Positions 7,833-16,377 of a stretch of DNA of 64,000 nt are shown piece after piece. Numbering within the stretch: the first letter of the stretch is position 1; every line of letters starts with the position of its first letter. Source of the DNA: Pseudobutyrivibrio ruminis HUN009 (GTDB taxonomy: Bacteria > Bacillota > Clostridia > Lachnospirales > Lachnospiraceae). A program made the position numbers and the translations under genes. The notes under the pieces were generated by a model. That model was not told where the DNA came from, made no database searches, and saw nothing but the letters and a program-made list of their open reading frames with translations. The stretch covers positions 2,411,001-2,475,000 of the forward strand of contig NZ_JNLH01000001.1 in the NCBI RefSeq assembly GCF_000703005.1. Direction: 5' to 3'.

Positions 7833-7949
7833 TTTTCCAAAGAATATATTATAAACCCACTAACGAAATATGATAGCACAGAATTGTGAAAAGTTCTATA
7901 GTTATCATTGTATTAATTGTGTACAATTATTTATATATTCTTTGGAAAA
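7833..7949. repeat. Perfect 17-bp inverted repeat flanking an 83-bp intergenic spacer
   Basis: TTTTCCAAAGAATATAT (7833-7849) recurs exactly inverted at 7933-7949. The spacer, on the minus strand, should hold the promoter of the His-rich G3E gene, and the left arm lies just before its ribosome site. It could be a pair of regulator sites, a long leader hairpin, or the ends of a lost element. Confidence 0.6.
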
Positions 7950-7956
7950 TGGATAC

Positions 7957-7985
7957 AAAAAAAGGTTGCCTATTACTAGGCAACC
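7957..7985 (-). terminator. Terminator of the ptsG-antiterminator operon
   Basis: Minus-strand GGTTGCC and GGCAACC, 7 bp with an 8-base loop, are followed by seven T residues. Confidence 0.9.
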
Positions 7986-7993
7986 TAAAGTAT

Positions 7994-8827
7994 CTAGTTC
8001 ATTTCATCAAGAGCGACTCTTTCGATATGCATCGCTAAGTACCCGATTTCCGCCTGGTGAATTTCTTTTCCCAAGCTCTTTCCTAGCTCTTTACATATCT
8101 TCTGAGACATCTTAAATGAATTAGCAGCAGAGGCGTTGATATAATCGTTCATATCAAGTTTAATCACCTCGCCATTCATAGTTCGGGCAATCATGTATCT
8201 TATATGATTCAACAACCTATTATAGGACAATGAAGTTGTGTCTATCTTTTTTCCCGTTTCCTTCTCTACCATGGTGACACATTCTCGGACAGCCTCAGCC
8301 ATTTGCATAGCAGACGAAACTGCCTGATCCATAATAGATGAATGTATATGCAAAGCTATATATCCGATTTCGTCGTCGGTAAGCTCTACGTCAAGACGCT
8401 CCTTCAAAAGACCTTTAGCGTTTTCTGCCACTTTATATTCAGCGTGGAACAAAACTCTAATGTCGTCCGTTAAGGGGTTTCTAAGTTGCTCATTGTTTTT
8501 GCTACGTTTAACGGCAAATTCAATGTGGTCAGCCAAAGGCAACATAACGTCTCTGTCGATTGTCTTAAATGCTGCCTCCGCTCTGTCCAGAATCTCATTT
8601 GCGATTTCAAGATATACAGGGTCAATACTAGTTGCTAATTCCTTTTTTCCACCACGTTCGGTAGATTCTTTTAAGGAATAAACCTTATGTTCTTCTGATA
8701 CTTCTATCGTTTCACTAACATGCTTGCCGAAGCCAATTCCCTTGCCCATAATAAGGTACTCTTGGGTCGTATTATCCAAGATGCCAATCAGCGCATTGTG
8801 ATTTAGAACTTTTTCAACTCTATACAT
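7994..8827 (-). CDS. BglG/LicT/GlcT-family transcription antiterminator
   Basis: The protein has 277 residues from the chosen ATG at 8827, which has TAGGAG 5-6 bases upstream; an in-frame ATG 18 bases earlier lacks this. The N-terminal ~60 residues (MYRVEKVLNHNALIGIL) form the CAT RNA-binding domain. Two PRD domains follow, with conserved His in IALHIHSSI and LAMHIERV. It follows ptsG with no extra promoter, and a terminator hairpin in the ptsG leader is its likely target. In the family, PTS-dependent phosphorylation of the PRDs sets activity, so the protein would let transcription into ptsG proceed when sugar is present. Confidence 0.9.
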   Translation of the reverse strand: MYRVEKVLNHNALIGILDNTTQEYLIMGKGIGFGKHVSETIEVSEEHKVYSLKESTERGGKKELATSIDPVYLEIANEILDRAEAAFKTIDRDVMLPLADHIEFAVKRSKNNEQLRNPLTDDIRVLFHAEYKVAENAKGLLKERLDVELTDDEIGYIALHIHSSIMDQAVSSAMQMAEAVRECVTMVEKETGKKIDTTSLSYNRLLNHIRYMIARTMNGEVIKLDMNDYINASAANSFKMSQKICKELGKSLGKEIHQAEIGYLAMHIERVALDEMN

Positions 8828-8845
8828 CTGATCTCCTAAATACAT

Positions 8846-10966
8846 TTACTCATAAAAGTCTACTGCGAGTAAATCCTCTCCTGCTTTAATTGAACCATCG
8901 CCGATACGACGAAGCTTCTGATTACTCTTAAGCTCTGTGCAAAGAACTGGAGTAGCGATTGAAGGTGCATTCTTTGAGATGAAATCTAAATCAGCTTCCA
9001 TCAATACATCACCCTTCTTAACCTGCTGTCCAGCCTTAACAAGTACGTTAAAGCCTTCGCCCTTAAGCTTAACTGTATCAATACCAAAGTGAAGTAGCAT
9101 AGCTACATCATCATCTGTCTTGAATCCGATTGCGTGATTTGTATCGAATACGAATACAACTGTACCATCAGCTGGAGCGTAAACCTTTCCATCTGCTGGT
9201 GTGATAACAGCGCCATCACCCATCATCTTCTGCGCAAAAACCTCATCTGGAGTCTCTGATAAATCAGCTGCTGTACCAGTAAGTGGACTGCCAAGAACTA
9301 CTGTCTTAACAAGCTTTCCTGTTGGCTCAGCTGTCTCTTCTGCCTTAGCCTCTTCAGCTACTGCCTCGTTAGCCCCATTATATTCTTCATTTGGAGCAGT
9401 CTCAAGATAATCTTCAAGATTTGACTTGATAACTGTAACGTGTGGTCCATAAATAATCTGAACGCCGTTACCCTTGTGAACTACACCTGAAGCACCTGTG
9501 CTCTTAAGTAAAGCATCGTTTACAAGCTCTGGCTTGAAAACTGTACAACGAAGTCTTGTAGCGCAGCAGTCAACATCAGAGATGTTCTTCTTGCCGCCGA
9601 GACCATTTGTGATCTTTGCAGAAGTCTCGTCAGAAACTGACTCTTTCTTTGCATTGTAATCACTACGTCTGTAAAGCTTAACTTCCTCTTCTGCGTCTCT
9701 ACCTGGTGTCTTAAGATCAAACTTCTTAATAAGGAAGCTAAATAAGAAATAATATACTACAAAATAACCTACTCCGACAATAGGTACCCAAATCCAGCTT
9801 GTTCTAGCATTGCCTGGAAGAATACCGAAAAGTGTTAAGTCGATAAGACCACCTGAGAATGTCATACCAACACCAACACCGCACATATGCATAAGCATGT
9901 ATGCTGCACCTGCAAATACACAGTGGATACCGTAAAGAGCTGGAGCTACGAATAAGAATGTAAACTCGATTGGCTCAGTGATACCTGTAAGCATAGATGT
10001 AAGTGCTGCTGAAAGAAGAAGTCCACCAACTTCCTTTCTCTTCTCTGGAAGAGCTGTACGATACATAGCAAGAGCTGCTCCAGGAAGACCAAAAATCATA
10101 AGTGGGAACTTTCCTGACATAAATCTTGTTGCAGATACTGCGAAGTGATCAACTGTAGGATCAGCAAGCTGCGCAAAGAAGATGTTCTGTGCACCTTCAA
10201 TTACCTGTCCACCAACTTCTAATGTTCCACCAACAGCTGTCTGCCAGAATGGAAGGTAGAATACATGGTGAAGACCAAATGGGATGAGAAGTCTCTCCAT
10301 GAGACCGTATACCCATGTTCCAAAATAACCTGAATCAAGAACAACAGCGCCTACTGCGTAGATACCCTGCTGTACGAATGGCCATACGAAGAACATTACG
10401 ATACCAACTAATGTGTATACCAAACCTGAAACGATAGGTACGAATCTTGTACCACCGAAGAATGATAATACCTGTGGAAGCTGAATCTTGTAGTACTTGT
10501 TGTGAAGTGAAGCAACACCAAGTCCTACGATCATACCACCGAATACACCCATCTGTAATGAAGTGATACCACAAACTGAAGTTGTTGCACCCTCAAGAAG
10601 TGCCTCTGGGCCACCGTGAATTGTAATCATAGCGCCGATTGAAGCATGCATGATAAGGAATGCAATTGCTGCTGCTAAAGCTGCTACTTCCTTCTCCTTC
10701 TTTGCCATACCGATTGCAACACCGATAGCAAAGATGATTGGTAAGTTAGCAAATACGATATTACCTGCATCAGACATAACTGTAAGAATAGCGTTTCCAA
10801 CTGTTCCAGGGCCTAATGCCTTTGTAAGGTGGTAAGTCTCAAGCATTGTCTCGTTTGTGAATGAACCACCGATTCCAAGTAACAAACCTGCTACTGGAAG
10901 GATTGCGATTGGCAACATGAATGATCTACCAACACGCTGCAATACTGCAAAAATTTTGTCTTTCAT
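8846..10966 (-). CDS. ptsG: Glucose-family PTS permease, EIICBA
   Basis: The protein has 706 residues and contains all three PTS domains. EIIC is first (FMLPIAILPVAGLLLGIGG, many membrane segments, GITEPIEFTF). EIIB follows with its phosphorylated Cys in DCCATRLRC. EIIA is last with its His in MLLHFGIDTVKLKGEGF. An Ala/Glu-rich linker separates B and A. It imports and phosphorylates a glucose-type sugar; glucose, N-acetylglucosamine and glucosides are hard to separate by eye. It is transcribed ahead of its antiterminator gene. The leader of about 190 bases carries an intrinsic terminator. Confidence 0.88.
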   Translation of the reverse strand: MKDKIFAVLQRVGRSFMLPIAILPVAGLLLGIGGSFTNETMLETYHLTKALGPGTVGNAILTVMSDAGNIVFANLPIIFAIGVAIGMAKKEKEVAALAAAIAFLIMHASIGAMITIHGGPEALLEGATTSVCGITSLQMGVFGGMIVGLGVASLHNKYYKIQLPQVLSFFGGTRFVPIVSGLVYTLVGIVMFFVWPFVQQGIYAVGAVVLDSGYFGTWVYGLMERLLIPFGLHHVFYLPFWQTAVGGTLEVGGQVIEGAQNIFFAQLADPTVDHFAVSATRFMSGKFPLMIFGLPGAALAMYRTALPEKRKEVGGLLLSAALTSMLTGITEPIEFTFLFVAPALYGIHCVFAGAAYMLMHMCGVGVGMTFSGGLIDLTLFGILPGNARTSWIWVPIVGVGYFVVYYFLFSFLIKKFDLKTPGRDAEEEVKLYRRSDYNAKKESVSDETSAKITNGLGGKKNISDVDCCATRLRCTVFKPELVNDALLKSTGASGVVHKGNGVQIIYGPHVTVIKSNLEDYLETAPNEEYNGANEAVAEEAKAEETAEPTGKLVKTVVLGSPLTGTAADLSETPDEVFAQKMMGDGAVITPADGKVYAPADGTVVFVFDTNHAIGFKTDDDVAMLLHFGIDTVKLKGEGFNVLVKAGQQVKKGDVLMEADLDFISKNAPSIATPVLCTELKSNQKLRRIGDGSIKAGEDLLAVDFYE

Positions 10967-11071
10967 TTAAAGTACTCCTTTTCACTATACATTTTCCCGT
11001 ATCTATGTGAATGAGCCTTTTAATGAATCTCAAATTACCAATTTGGCAACATTTGAGGATTTATGGGCATA

Positions 11072-11125
11072 GAAAAAGGCACGAACCCACATAAATACAA
11101 TAAGTTTATGCATAGTTCGTGCCTT
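11072..11125 (-). terminator. Leader attenuator of ptsG
   Basis: On the minus strand, between promoter and gene, AAGGCACGAAC (11115-11125) pairs perfectly with GTTCGTGCCTT (11076-11086), followed by a T-run. It ends about 105 bases before the ptsG ATG and no other minus gene lies upstream, so it must act as a conditional leader terminator. A ribonucleic antiterminator would overlap its 5' side; I could not match a known consensus. Confidence 0.75.
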
Positions 11126-11157
11126 GATTGGTTACAAGTTACACACTACAAGACAGT

Positions 11158-11215
11158 AAGATAGCATGCAATTGATTCGCTGTCAATAGTTTCGTAAAAG
11201 TTTCGTAAACGTTTA
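11158..11215 (-). promoter_or_regulatory. ptsG promoter and upstream direct repeat
   Basis: Minus-strand TTGACA (11181-11186), a 17-base spacer and TATCTT (11158-11163) form a good sigma-A promoter. Just upstream of the -35, TTACGAAAC occurs twice in tandem (about 11188-11212), which could be an activator or catabolite regulator site. Confidence 0.7.
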
Positions 11216-11249
11216 AGTTATTATTTTTTCGACCATTATTTAGTTTGTG

Positions 11250-11276
11250 TTGAAAGATTTTACTTAACTTTATAAA
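11250..11276 (+). promoter_or_regulatory. Promoter of the radical SAM gene, very close to its ATG
   Basis: TTGAAA (11250-11255) and TATAAA (11271-11276) are 15 bases apart. The -10 ends only 8 bases before the ATG at 11285, so transcription would start at or next to the start codon. Confidence 0.5.
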
Positions 11277-11284
11277 ATCAGTGT

Positions 11285-12193
11285 ATGGAATATACAAGTT
11301 TATCTGATTATCTAAAGGAAAAATACAATACAAAGGTCTACAAGCTGTCACTTTCATCTGGCTGCTCCTGCCCTAACAGAGACGGAAAATTAAGCACCGG
11401 TGGATGTATCTTCTGTTCCGAAGGAGGCTCTGGTGATTTTGCCAGCTCCTATAATACAGACATAGAGCAACAGATTATCCAAGCCAAATCCAGGGTAGAT
11501 CAAAAAATATCAAATAAAATCCCAGAATCAGAGCGAAAATATATAGCTTATTTTCAATCCTTCACTAATACTTATGGTGATGAAAAACGCTTAATGAAGC
11601 TTTTTGAAGAAACAATCAGCTTTCAATATATCGTTGGCATATCTATTGGAACTCGTCCCGACTGTCTTTCTGATGAAATGATAGCCTTTTTAGGTAAGCT
11701 GAATCAGAAAAAGGAAGTTTGGGTAGAGCTTGGACTGCAAACAATCCATGAAGAAACAGCCCGCTTCATTAACAGAGGCTATGAATTGAGTGTATTTGAA
11801 GATGCATACAAACGACTTACTGATGCAGGGCTTAAAGTTGTAGTCCATGTGATTTTGGGGCTTCCAGGAGAATCCACTGCTGACATGATTGAATCTGTAA
11901 AATACTTAGGCCAGCTCTCTCCCACTTTATTTGGAATAAAGCTACAGCTTCTTCATATTTTGACTGGAACAAAGCTTGCTGATATCTATGAGGAAAACCC
12001 TTTTCATGTTTTATCACTGGAGGAATACTGCCAGGTTGTAGGTGAATGTCTCAAGGTTCTTCCAAAGGAAACAGTTATTCACAGACTCACTGGAGATGGA
12101 CCAAAAAAGCTCCTTATCGCACCCCTTTGGAGTGGCAATAAGAAGCTTGTAATGAACACTATGAGAAAATACATTAAGGAACTGGATAGTTAA
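11285..12193 (+). CDS. TIGR01212/YhcC-type radical SAM protein
   Basis: The protein has 302 residues. The Fe-S Cys residues lie in GCSCPNRDG and GGCIFCSEGG near residues 25-50, the pattern typical of the TIGR01212 family. SAM-binding and barrel segments (VGISIGTRPDCLSDE, EVWVELGLQT) follow. The reaction is not established from sequence; family members are linked to RNA or metabolic modification. An in-frame stop at 11273 forces the ATG at 11285, and no Shine-Dalgarno sequence precedes it, so the mRNA is probably leaderless. Its stop shares a TTAA with the stop of the convergent cobD gene. Confidence 0.85.
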   Translation: MEYTSLSDYLKEKYNTKVYKLSLSSGCSCPNRDGKLSTGGCIFCSEGGSGDFASSYNTDIEQQIIQAKSRVDQKISNKIPESERKYIAYFQSFTNTYGDEKRLMKLFEETISFQYIVGISIGTRPDCLSDEMIAFLGKLNQKKEVWVELGLQTIHEETARFINRGYELSVFEDAYKRLTDAGLKVVVHVILGLPGESTADMIESVKYLGQLSPTLFGIKLQLLHILTGTKLADIYEENPFHVLSLEEYCQVVGECLKVLPKETVIHRLTGDGPKKLLIAPLWSGNKKLVMNTMRKYIKELDS

Positions 12194-13230
12194 CCCTTAA
12201 CGATACTTTCTATTGCTGAAAGCAGCCCTTCGTTTTCGTTGTGCTGCTTTATAGCAACTCTGTAAAAGCCCTTAGTAAGTCCCTTAAAATCAGAGCAATC
12301 TCTAATCAAAATATTGAATTCTAAAAGCTTTTCTTTTAAATCTGATATATCACACTTGAATAGAATGTAATTGGAATCTGATGGATAAACCTTAAATCCT
12401 AAATCTTTTAATTCAGAAGATAAGTACGTTCTTTCATCATTAATTATTCTAACTGATTCTGAAATGTAATCCTGATGCTTCAAACACTCGGCCCCAGCCA
12501 TTTGAGCGAATATAGATAAATTCCACTCAGGCAAATGCATCTTAATAGCATCAGCTAATGATTGTCTGCAAATTGCATATCCTATTCTTACACCTGGGAT
12601 AGCAAAGGTTTTTGTGAAGGCTCTAAGCACAATAACATTTTTATAATTCCGTATATTGTAAGCCAATGACAATTCCTTTTCTTTTCCTGTAAGTGTTAAG
12701 AAACATTCATCCACTACAACTACTGTCCCCTGCTTTTCACATAGGGAAATGATTTCATCCAGCAATGTCTTTTCTATAAGCAAGCCATTAGGATTATTCG
12801 GTGTGGTCAGAAATAGGATGTTTGGCTTTTCATCCTTGATTTTATCTAGTAAATCTTCCTTTAATGCAAAATCATCCTCTTCTCTGAGGTAATGATAAAT
12901 AATATTACAATCCGGTGCTGCTCCTGTAATGCAATGTTCGTATCCTGAAAAGCTAGGTGCTAAAAGCATAGCCTTTTTAGGTGTAAATGTATGGCATATG
13001 GCCATTATCAATTCGGATGCACCATTTCCAAAAACAACTTCGGTTTCTAATAAATCAAATATGGCAGCTGTATCTTTTGCCAATTGCTCGTGATAAATAT
13101 CAGGGTATTTATTAGCATGTAATGCCGCTTCAGTTAATACCCATTGCACCTCCGAAGGAACTCCAAGAGGGTTTATATTAACTGAAAAGTCGAAGTGTAT
13201 GTTGTTTCTGTAGATGTCTCCTCCATGCAT
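12190..13230 (-). CDS. cobD: Threonine-phosphate decarboxylase / histidinol-phosphate aminotransferase-like PLP enzyme (CobD)
   Basis: The protein has 346 residues of PLP fold-type I. It shows LTTPNNPNG, VVVDECFLTL and the PLP-lysine region RAFTKTFAIPGVRIGYA. The opening MHGGDIYRNNIHFDFSVNINP is typical of CobD rather than HisC. CobD makes (R)-1-amino-2-propanol phosphate, the linker of the cobalamin nucleotide loop. The position as last gene of the cobalamin operon, beside cbiB, supports this. HisC activity cannot be excluded but no his genes are near. Confidence 0.87.
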   Translation of the reverse strand: MHGGDIYRNNIHFDFSVNINPLGVPSEVQWVLTEAALHANKYPDIYHEQLAKDTAAIFDLLETEVVFGNGASELIMAICHTFTPKKAMLLAPSFSGYEHCITGAAPDCNIIYHYLREEDDFALKEDLLDKIKDEKPNILFLTTPNNPNGLLIEKTLLDEIISLCEKQGTVVVVDECFLTLTGKEKELSLAYNIRNYKNVIVLRAFTKTFAIPGVRIGYAICRQSLADAIKMHLPEWNLSIFAQMAGAECLKHQDYISESVRIINDERTYLSSELKDLGFKVYPSDSNYILFKCDISDLKEKLLEFNILIRDCSDFKGLTKGFYRVAIKQHNENEGLLSAIESIVKG

Positions 13231-13242
13231 GTCAAAATCTCC

Positions 13243-14205
13243 TTACAACAATAAAACTAAAATAAAAACAAATAATAATTCGCAAACCACCGATGTAGCA
13301 AGCATCAGCTTATTCGCTCTTTTAATATCTTCAAGCTCTACAGCTCTAAGTCCATCTCCAATAAATGGCTTCTCTACAATTTTACCAAAATAGCTTGCTG
13401 GGCCAGCCAGCTTAATTCCAAGCGCTCCAGCGCAAGCACTTTCTGTTTGTGCGGAATTTGGACTGGCATGATTGTATCTATCCCTTTTGAAAATCCTAAA
13501 TGCATTTGACATGCTATAGCCTGGCCCCAAAAACAGGCAGGATAAAATCATCAAAAGTGCACTGATTCTAGCAGGAATATAATTTACAATGTCATCCAGC
13601 TTTGCGGCGTATTTCCCAAAGTCGCAGAATCTGTCATTTTTGTAACCTATCATGGAATCCATGGTGTTGATAGCTTTGTAAGCCATACCCAAAACAGGTC
13701 CACCAATAGCTAAATAAACCATCGGAGCAATCACACCATCTGATGTGTTCTCTGCCACGGTTTCCACTGCAGCCTTTGTCACACCAGTTTCATCCAAAGA
13801 AGCTGTGTCTCGTCCGACTATCATAGACACTGCCTCTCTTCCAGCTTCAAGCCCTCTCTCCTTTAAAGCATAATATACTTTCATACTTTCAGTATAGAGG
13901 CTCTTGGAAGCAAGACACTGATAGCTCATTACAGATTCTATTATAATTCCAAAATATGAATTAATCGTGTAAGATACTACTAAAATAGAGCCTGATATCA
14001 CTATCGTAGCTAGAATTACAAGAATAACCAGAATTAAACCATTTCTATTTTTCTTTTTAGATGTGTACTCCTGTTTTAGGAGTTTGTTTGTCAGATAATC
14101 AATCAGCTTTCCTATCCATCTTACAGGATGTGGTAAGCAGTATGGATCACCTATTAAAAGATCTAGTACAAAGCCCACTATAAAGGCCGTCATGTGATAA
14201 ATCAA
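13243..14205 (-). CDS. cbiB: Adenosylcobinamide-phosphate synthase (CbiB)
   Basis: The protein has about 320 residues and several membrane segments. It has the family signatures DLLIGDPYCLPHPVRWIG near the N-terminus, ENTSDGVIAPM, and RDRYNHASPNSAQTESACAGALG. It attaches aminopropanol or its phosphate to adenosylcobyric acid at the membrane. The TTG at 14205 is preferred because GAGGGA lies 8 bases upstream. The next in-frame ATG (14193) has no usable site. Either start lies inside the 3' end of cobC, giving a 47-59 base overlap, unusually long for this operon. Confidence 0.85.
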   Translation of the reverse strand: MIYHMTAFIVGFVLDLLIGDPYCLPHPVRWIGKLIDYLTNKLLKQEYTSKKKNRNGLILVILVILATIVISGSILVVSYTINSYFGIIIESVMSYQCLASKSLYTESMKVYYALKERGLEAGREAVSMIVGRDTASLDETGVTKAAVETVAENTSDGVIAPMVYLAIGGPVLGMAYKAINTMDSMIGYKNDRFCDFGKYAAKLDDIVNYIPARISALLMILSCLFLGPGYSMSNAFRIFKRDRYNHASPNSAQTESACAGALGIKLAGPASYFGKIVEKPFIGDGLRAVELEDIKRANKLMLATSVVCELLFVFILVLLL

Positions 14206-14725
14206 ATGTGTATCCCTCGCCGTTTTCTACGTGATATGAATAATAATCTCCCCCAAATATATTGCTTAAAATGGCCATGATTGTGCCACCGTGAACAACA
14301 ACCGAAATGTTTTCATAATCTAGGCTTTGCGCCAAAAGCTTTTCAAAGCCCTTCATAGCTCTTAATGAAGCCTGGCTTCTGCTTTCTCCGCCAGGAAAAG
14401 GAGCTTCTCCATTAGATTCAATCCAGGCCTGATATTCCTTATCTCCTGAAAGTTCCTGATAATTCTTTCCCTCAAATCTACCAAAATCAGTCTCTCTGAA
14501 TTCAGGAATAACAATAGGTTCCATATCTGGATAAATAATACTTGCTGTTTGCAAGCAGCGAATCATTGGGCTTGAGAAAACAATATCAGCTTTGGGATAA
14601 GCTCTTGTTTTTATATCAAGTTCCCCTTCTGAACTAAGGGCCTCATCAGTGGCCCCCACATATCTCTTCTCACGATTTCCTGATGTACGGCCATGCCTTA
14701 TAAGAGTAATTGTTCTATCCATCAT
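14147..14725 (-). CDS. cobC: Alpha-ribazole phosphatase, histidine phosphatase family (CobC)
   Basis: The protein has 192 residues. It carries the phosphohistidine motif LIRHGRTSGNREKRYVG at the N-terminus and the second catalytic region VVVHGGTIMAIL. It probably removes the 5' phosphate from alpha-ribazole phosphate or adenosylcobalamin phosphate in the last steps of assembly. Its start overlaps the end of the short cobU-like gene by 4 bases and its end overlaps cbiB. Confidence 0.85.
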   Translation of the reverse strand: MMDRTITLIRHGRTSGNREKRYVGATDEALSSEGELDIKTRAYPKADIVFSSPMIRCLQTASIIYPDMEPIVIPEFRETDFGRFEGKNYQELSGDKEYQAWIESNGEAPFPGGESRSQASLRAMKGFEKLLAQSLDYENISVVVHGGTIMAILSNIFGGDYYSYHVENGEGYTFDLSHDGLYSGLCTRSFNR

Positions 14726-15054
14726 TTAATCCTTTGACCAATACCAAGCACTACCCTGTGGACTTCCTCGGCTTCCTTTGCAAGCTCGATTAGAATGCGT
14801 CCGGAAACCTCGCGCCATTCATTATCCTTTTCATCCATTGGAACAACGCCGTTTCCCAGTTCATCTGCTATAAGAACCCAGTCGCCTTCTGAAATAGCTT
14901 CATGGATTTCTTTTAAAATAGCTTCCTGCCCCATGCCTTCATCCATTCTTTTTTTAATAAAAAGATGAAGCTGATTGAAGAATTTATAACCAGCAAAATT
15001 AGATGTAGCATATTCTGTTTTTCCCTGATAGCTTCCGCCTACTATTAAAACCAT
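14722..15054 (-). CDS. Short CobU-like P-loop protein
   Basis: The protein has 110 residues and starts with a P-loop, MVLIVGGSYQGKTEYA. It ends in a CobU-like C-terminus: DELGNGVVPMDEKDNEWREV, then EVHRVVLGIGQRI. Full CobU proteins have about 180 residues. This one lacks the middle section with the RHR motif that contains the guanylylated His. It could keep a nucleotide- or cobinamide-binding role without the GMP transfer step. It sits between cobS and cobC, while a full-length cobU lies on the other side of cobS, so the two are paralogues in one operon. The frame is intact, so it is not a recent pseudogene. Confidence 0.7.
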   Translation of the reverse strand: MVLIVGGSYQGKTEYATSNFAGYKFFNQLHLFIKKRMDEGMGQEAILKEIHEAISEGDWVLIADELGNGVVPMDEKDNEWREVSGRILIELAKEAEEVHRVVLGIGQRIK

Positions 15055-15058
15055 ATAA

Positions 15059-15820
15059 TCACCAATTAATACTTGTTAATCCAAGAACAACAGCTATTAA
15101 CACTTCTGCATTTACAACAAACCATCCCATAACATCTCCGGTTATGCCGCCTAACAACCTTTTTGCTTTTCTCATATCTATGATTGCTACTTCAATTCCC
15201 ATTATTGCCATAAAAATGCCATATAAAGGATTTAAATATATGCTAAACAAAATAACTAATATAAGCTGGATAAGTAATGCTACAAAAACAACCTTATCAC
15301 TTGCAGTTTTAGCTTCTGTGTGTAGCAATCCATCTTCCTTTGCCTTTTTGCAACGAACAACACAGATACCACTTAACGCTCTTGAAACAAAAAAGCTAAA
15401 GCACCAGATTGTAAATACTTGTTTTGACATCAATAAAACCATTGCAAAAAAAAGTATCCCTACCGTAATTACGTTAATTACAGAAAAAGCTCCAATATGT
15501 GGGTCTTTTAAAATTTCTAAGCGTTTCTCCCTGGTTTGCCATGAACTCATAGCATCTTCCATGTCCATAAATCCATCCAAATGAAATCCACCAGTTACTC
15601 CCAAAGGAATGGCGATTGCAAGCAACGCCATCACAAGGCTTGGAATCTGATATGTCTCATAGAAAATATATAGTAAATATTCAAGTCCACCAATTACGGC
15701 TCCTACCCAAGGGAAAAATATCAAATGATATTTCATATCCTCTGATTCCCAATTAAACTTTGGCATTGGTATTCTCGAATACATGGAAAAAGCCACAATA
15801 AATGCTTTTATAATTTTCAT
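15059..15820 (-). CDS. cobS: Adenosylcobinamide-GDP ribazoletransferase (CobS)
   Basis: The protein has 253 residues and many membrane segments. The N-terminal FSMYSRIPMPKFNW and the motif GGFHLDGFMDMEDAMSSW are typical of CobS. It joins alpha-ribazole(-phosphate) to adenosylcobinamide-GDP in the membrane to give cobalamin. It overlaps cobU by 4 bases. Confidence 0.9.
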   Translation of the reverse strand: MKIIKAFIVAFSMYSRIPMPKFNWESEDMKYHLIFFPWVGAVIGGLEYLLYIFYETYQIPSLVMALLAIAIPLGVTGGFHLDGFMDMEDAMSSWQTREKRLEILKDPHIGAFSVINVITVGILFFAMVLLMSKQVFTIWCFSFFVSRALSGICVVRCKKAKEDGLLHTEAKTASDKVVFVALLIQLILVILFSIYLNPLYGIFMAIMGIEVAIIDMRKAKRLLGGITGDVMGWFVVNAEVLIAVVLGLTSINW

Positions 15821-16377
15821 AATTTTATTCCTATTCCTACAACTACTTCGTATACTTCTTCTGCAACTGCAGCAAGCTTTCGATTGATAGCACCTAACGC
15901 TCTTAAGTACTCTTTTGTACCAACATCATAGGATATGCCATCTTCAAATACATTGTTTGAAACAATCACAAGGGAAGAAACGCTTTCTTCAAGCTCCTTC
16001 ACATCCGAAAGTATCTTTGCAACACAATCACCCGCCGAATTAATCTCGCCATCTCTAAACATTTCATTGGCCACCAGATTAGACATACATTCCAGTAGAA
16101 CTATTTCTCCATCTAAGTCAGCCTTGTTTGTAGAGAAATCTCCCGAGTCAATGTTGTCGATTTCAGATATGGCATTTACGATATCCACATCATGCTCTAA
16201 AGTTACAAAGCCTTTGCCTTGCCTGAGATTTCTGTGACGCATGATTCTATCCTTAGCATCATCACTGTGCTTCATGGTCGCAAGGTAATATTTATTTTTA
16301 TATCCTGTGGAACAAACAAGGTTCTCTGCATATTCAGATTTACCACTACTGCTTCCACCATAAACTAATGTAATCAT
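15817..16377 (-). CDS. cobU: Adenosylcobinamide kinase / adenosylcobinamide-phosphate guanylyltransferase (CobU)
   Basis: The protein has 186 residues, full length for the family. The P-loop is LVYGGSSSGKSEYAE, and IMRHRNLRQGKGFVTLEH carries the His that forms the GMP intermediate. LLECMSNLVANEMF and the C-terminal EVVVGIGIKL are conserved. It phosphorylates adenosylcobinamide and then transfers GMP to it. It overlaps cobT and cobS by 4 bases on each side. Confidence 0.9.
   Translation of the reverse strand: MITLVYGGSSSGKSEYAENLVCSTGYKNKYYLATMKHSDDAKDRIMRHRNLRQGKGFVTLEHDVDIVNAISEIDNIDSGDFSTNKADLDGEIVLLECMSNLVANEMFRDGEINSAGDCVAKILSDVKELEESVSSLVIVSNNVFEDGISYDVGTKEYLRALGAINRKLAAVAEEVYEVVVGIGIKL

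Noticed and set aside
14722..15054. Short cobU-like gene as a decayed pseudogene
   Set aside because: The frame is intact, keeps the P-loop and C-terminal motif, and overlaps its neighbour by a coupling 4 bases.
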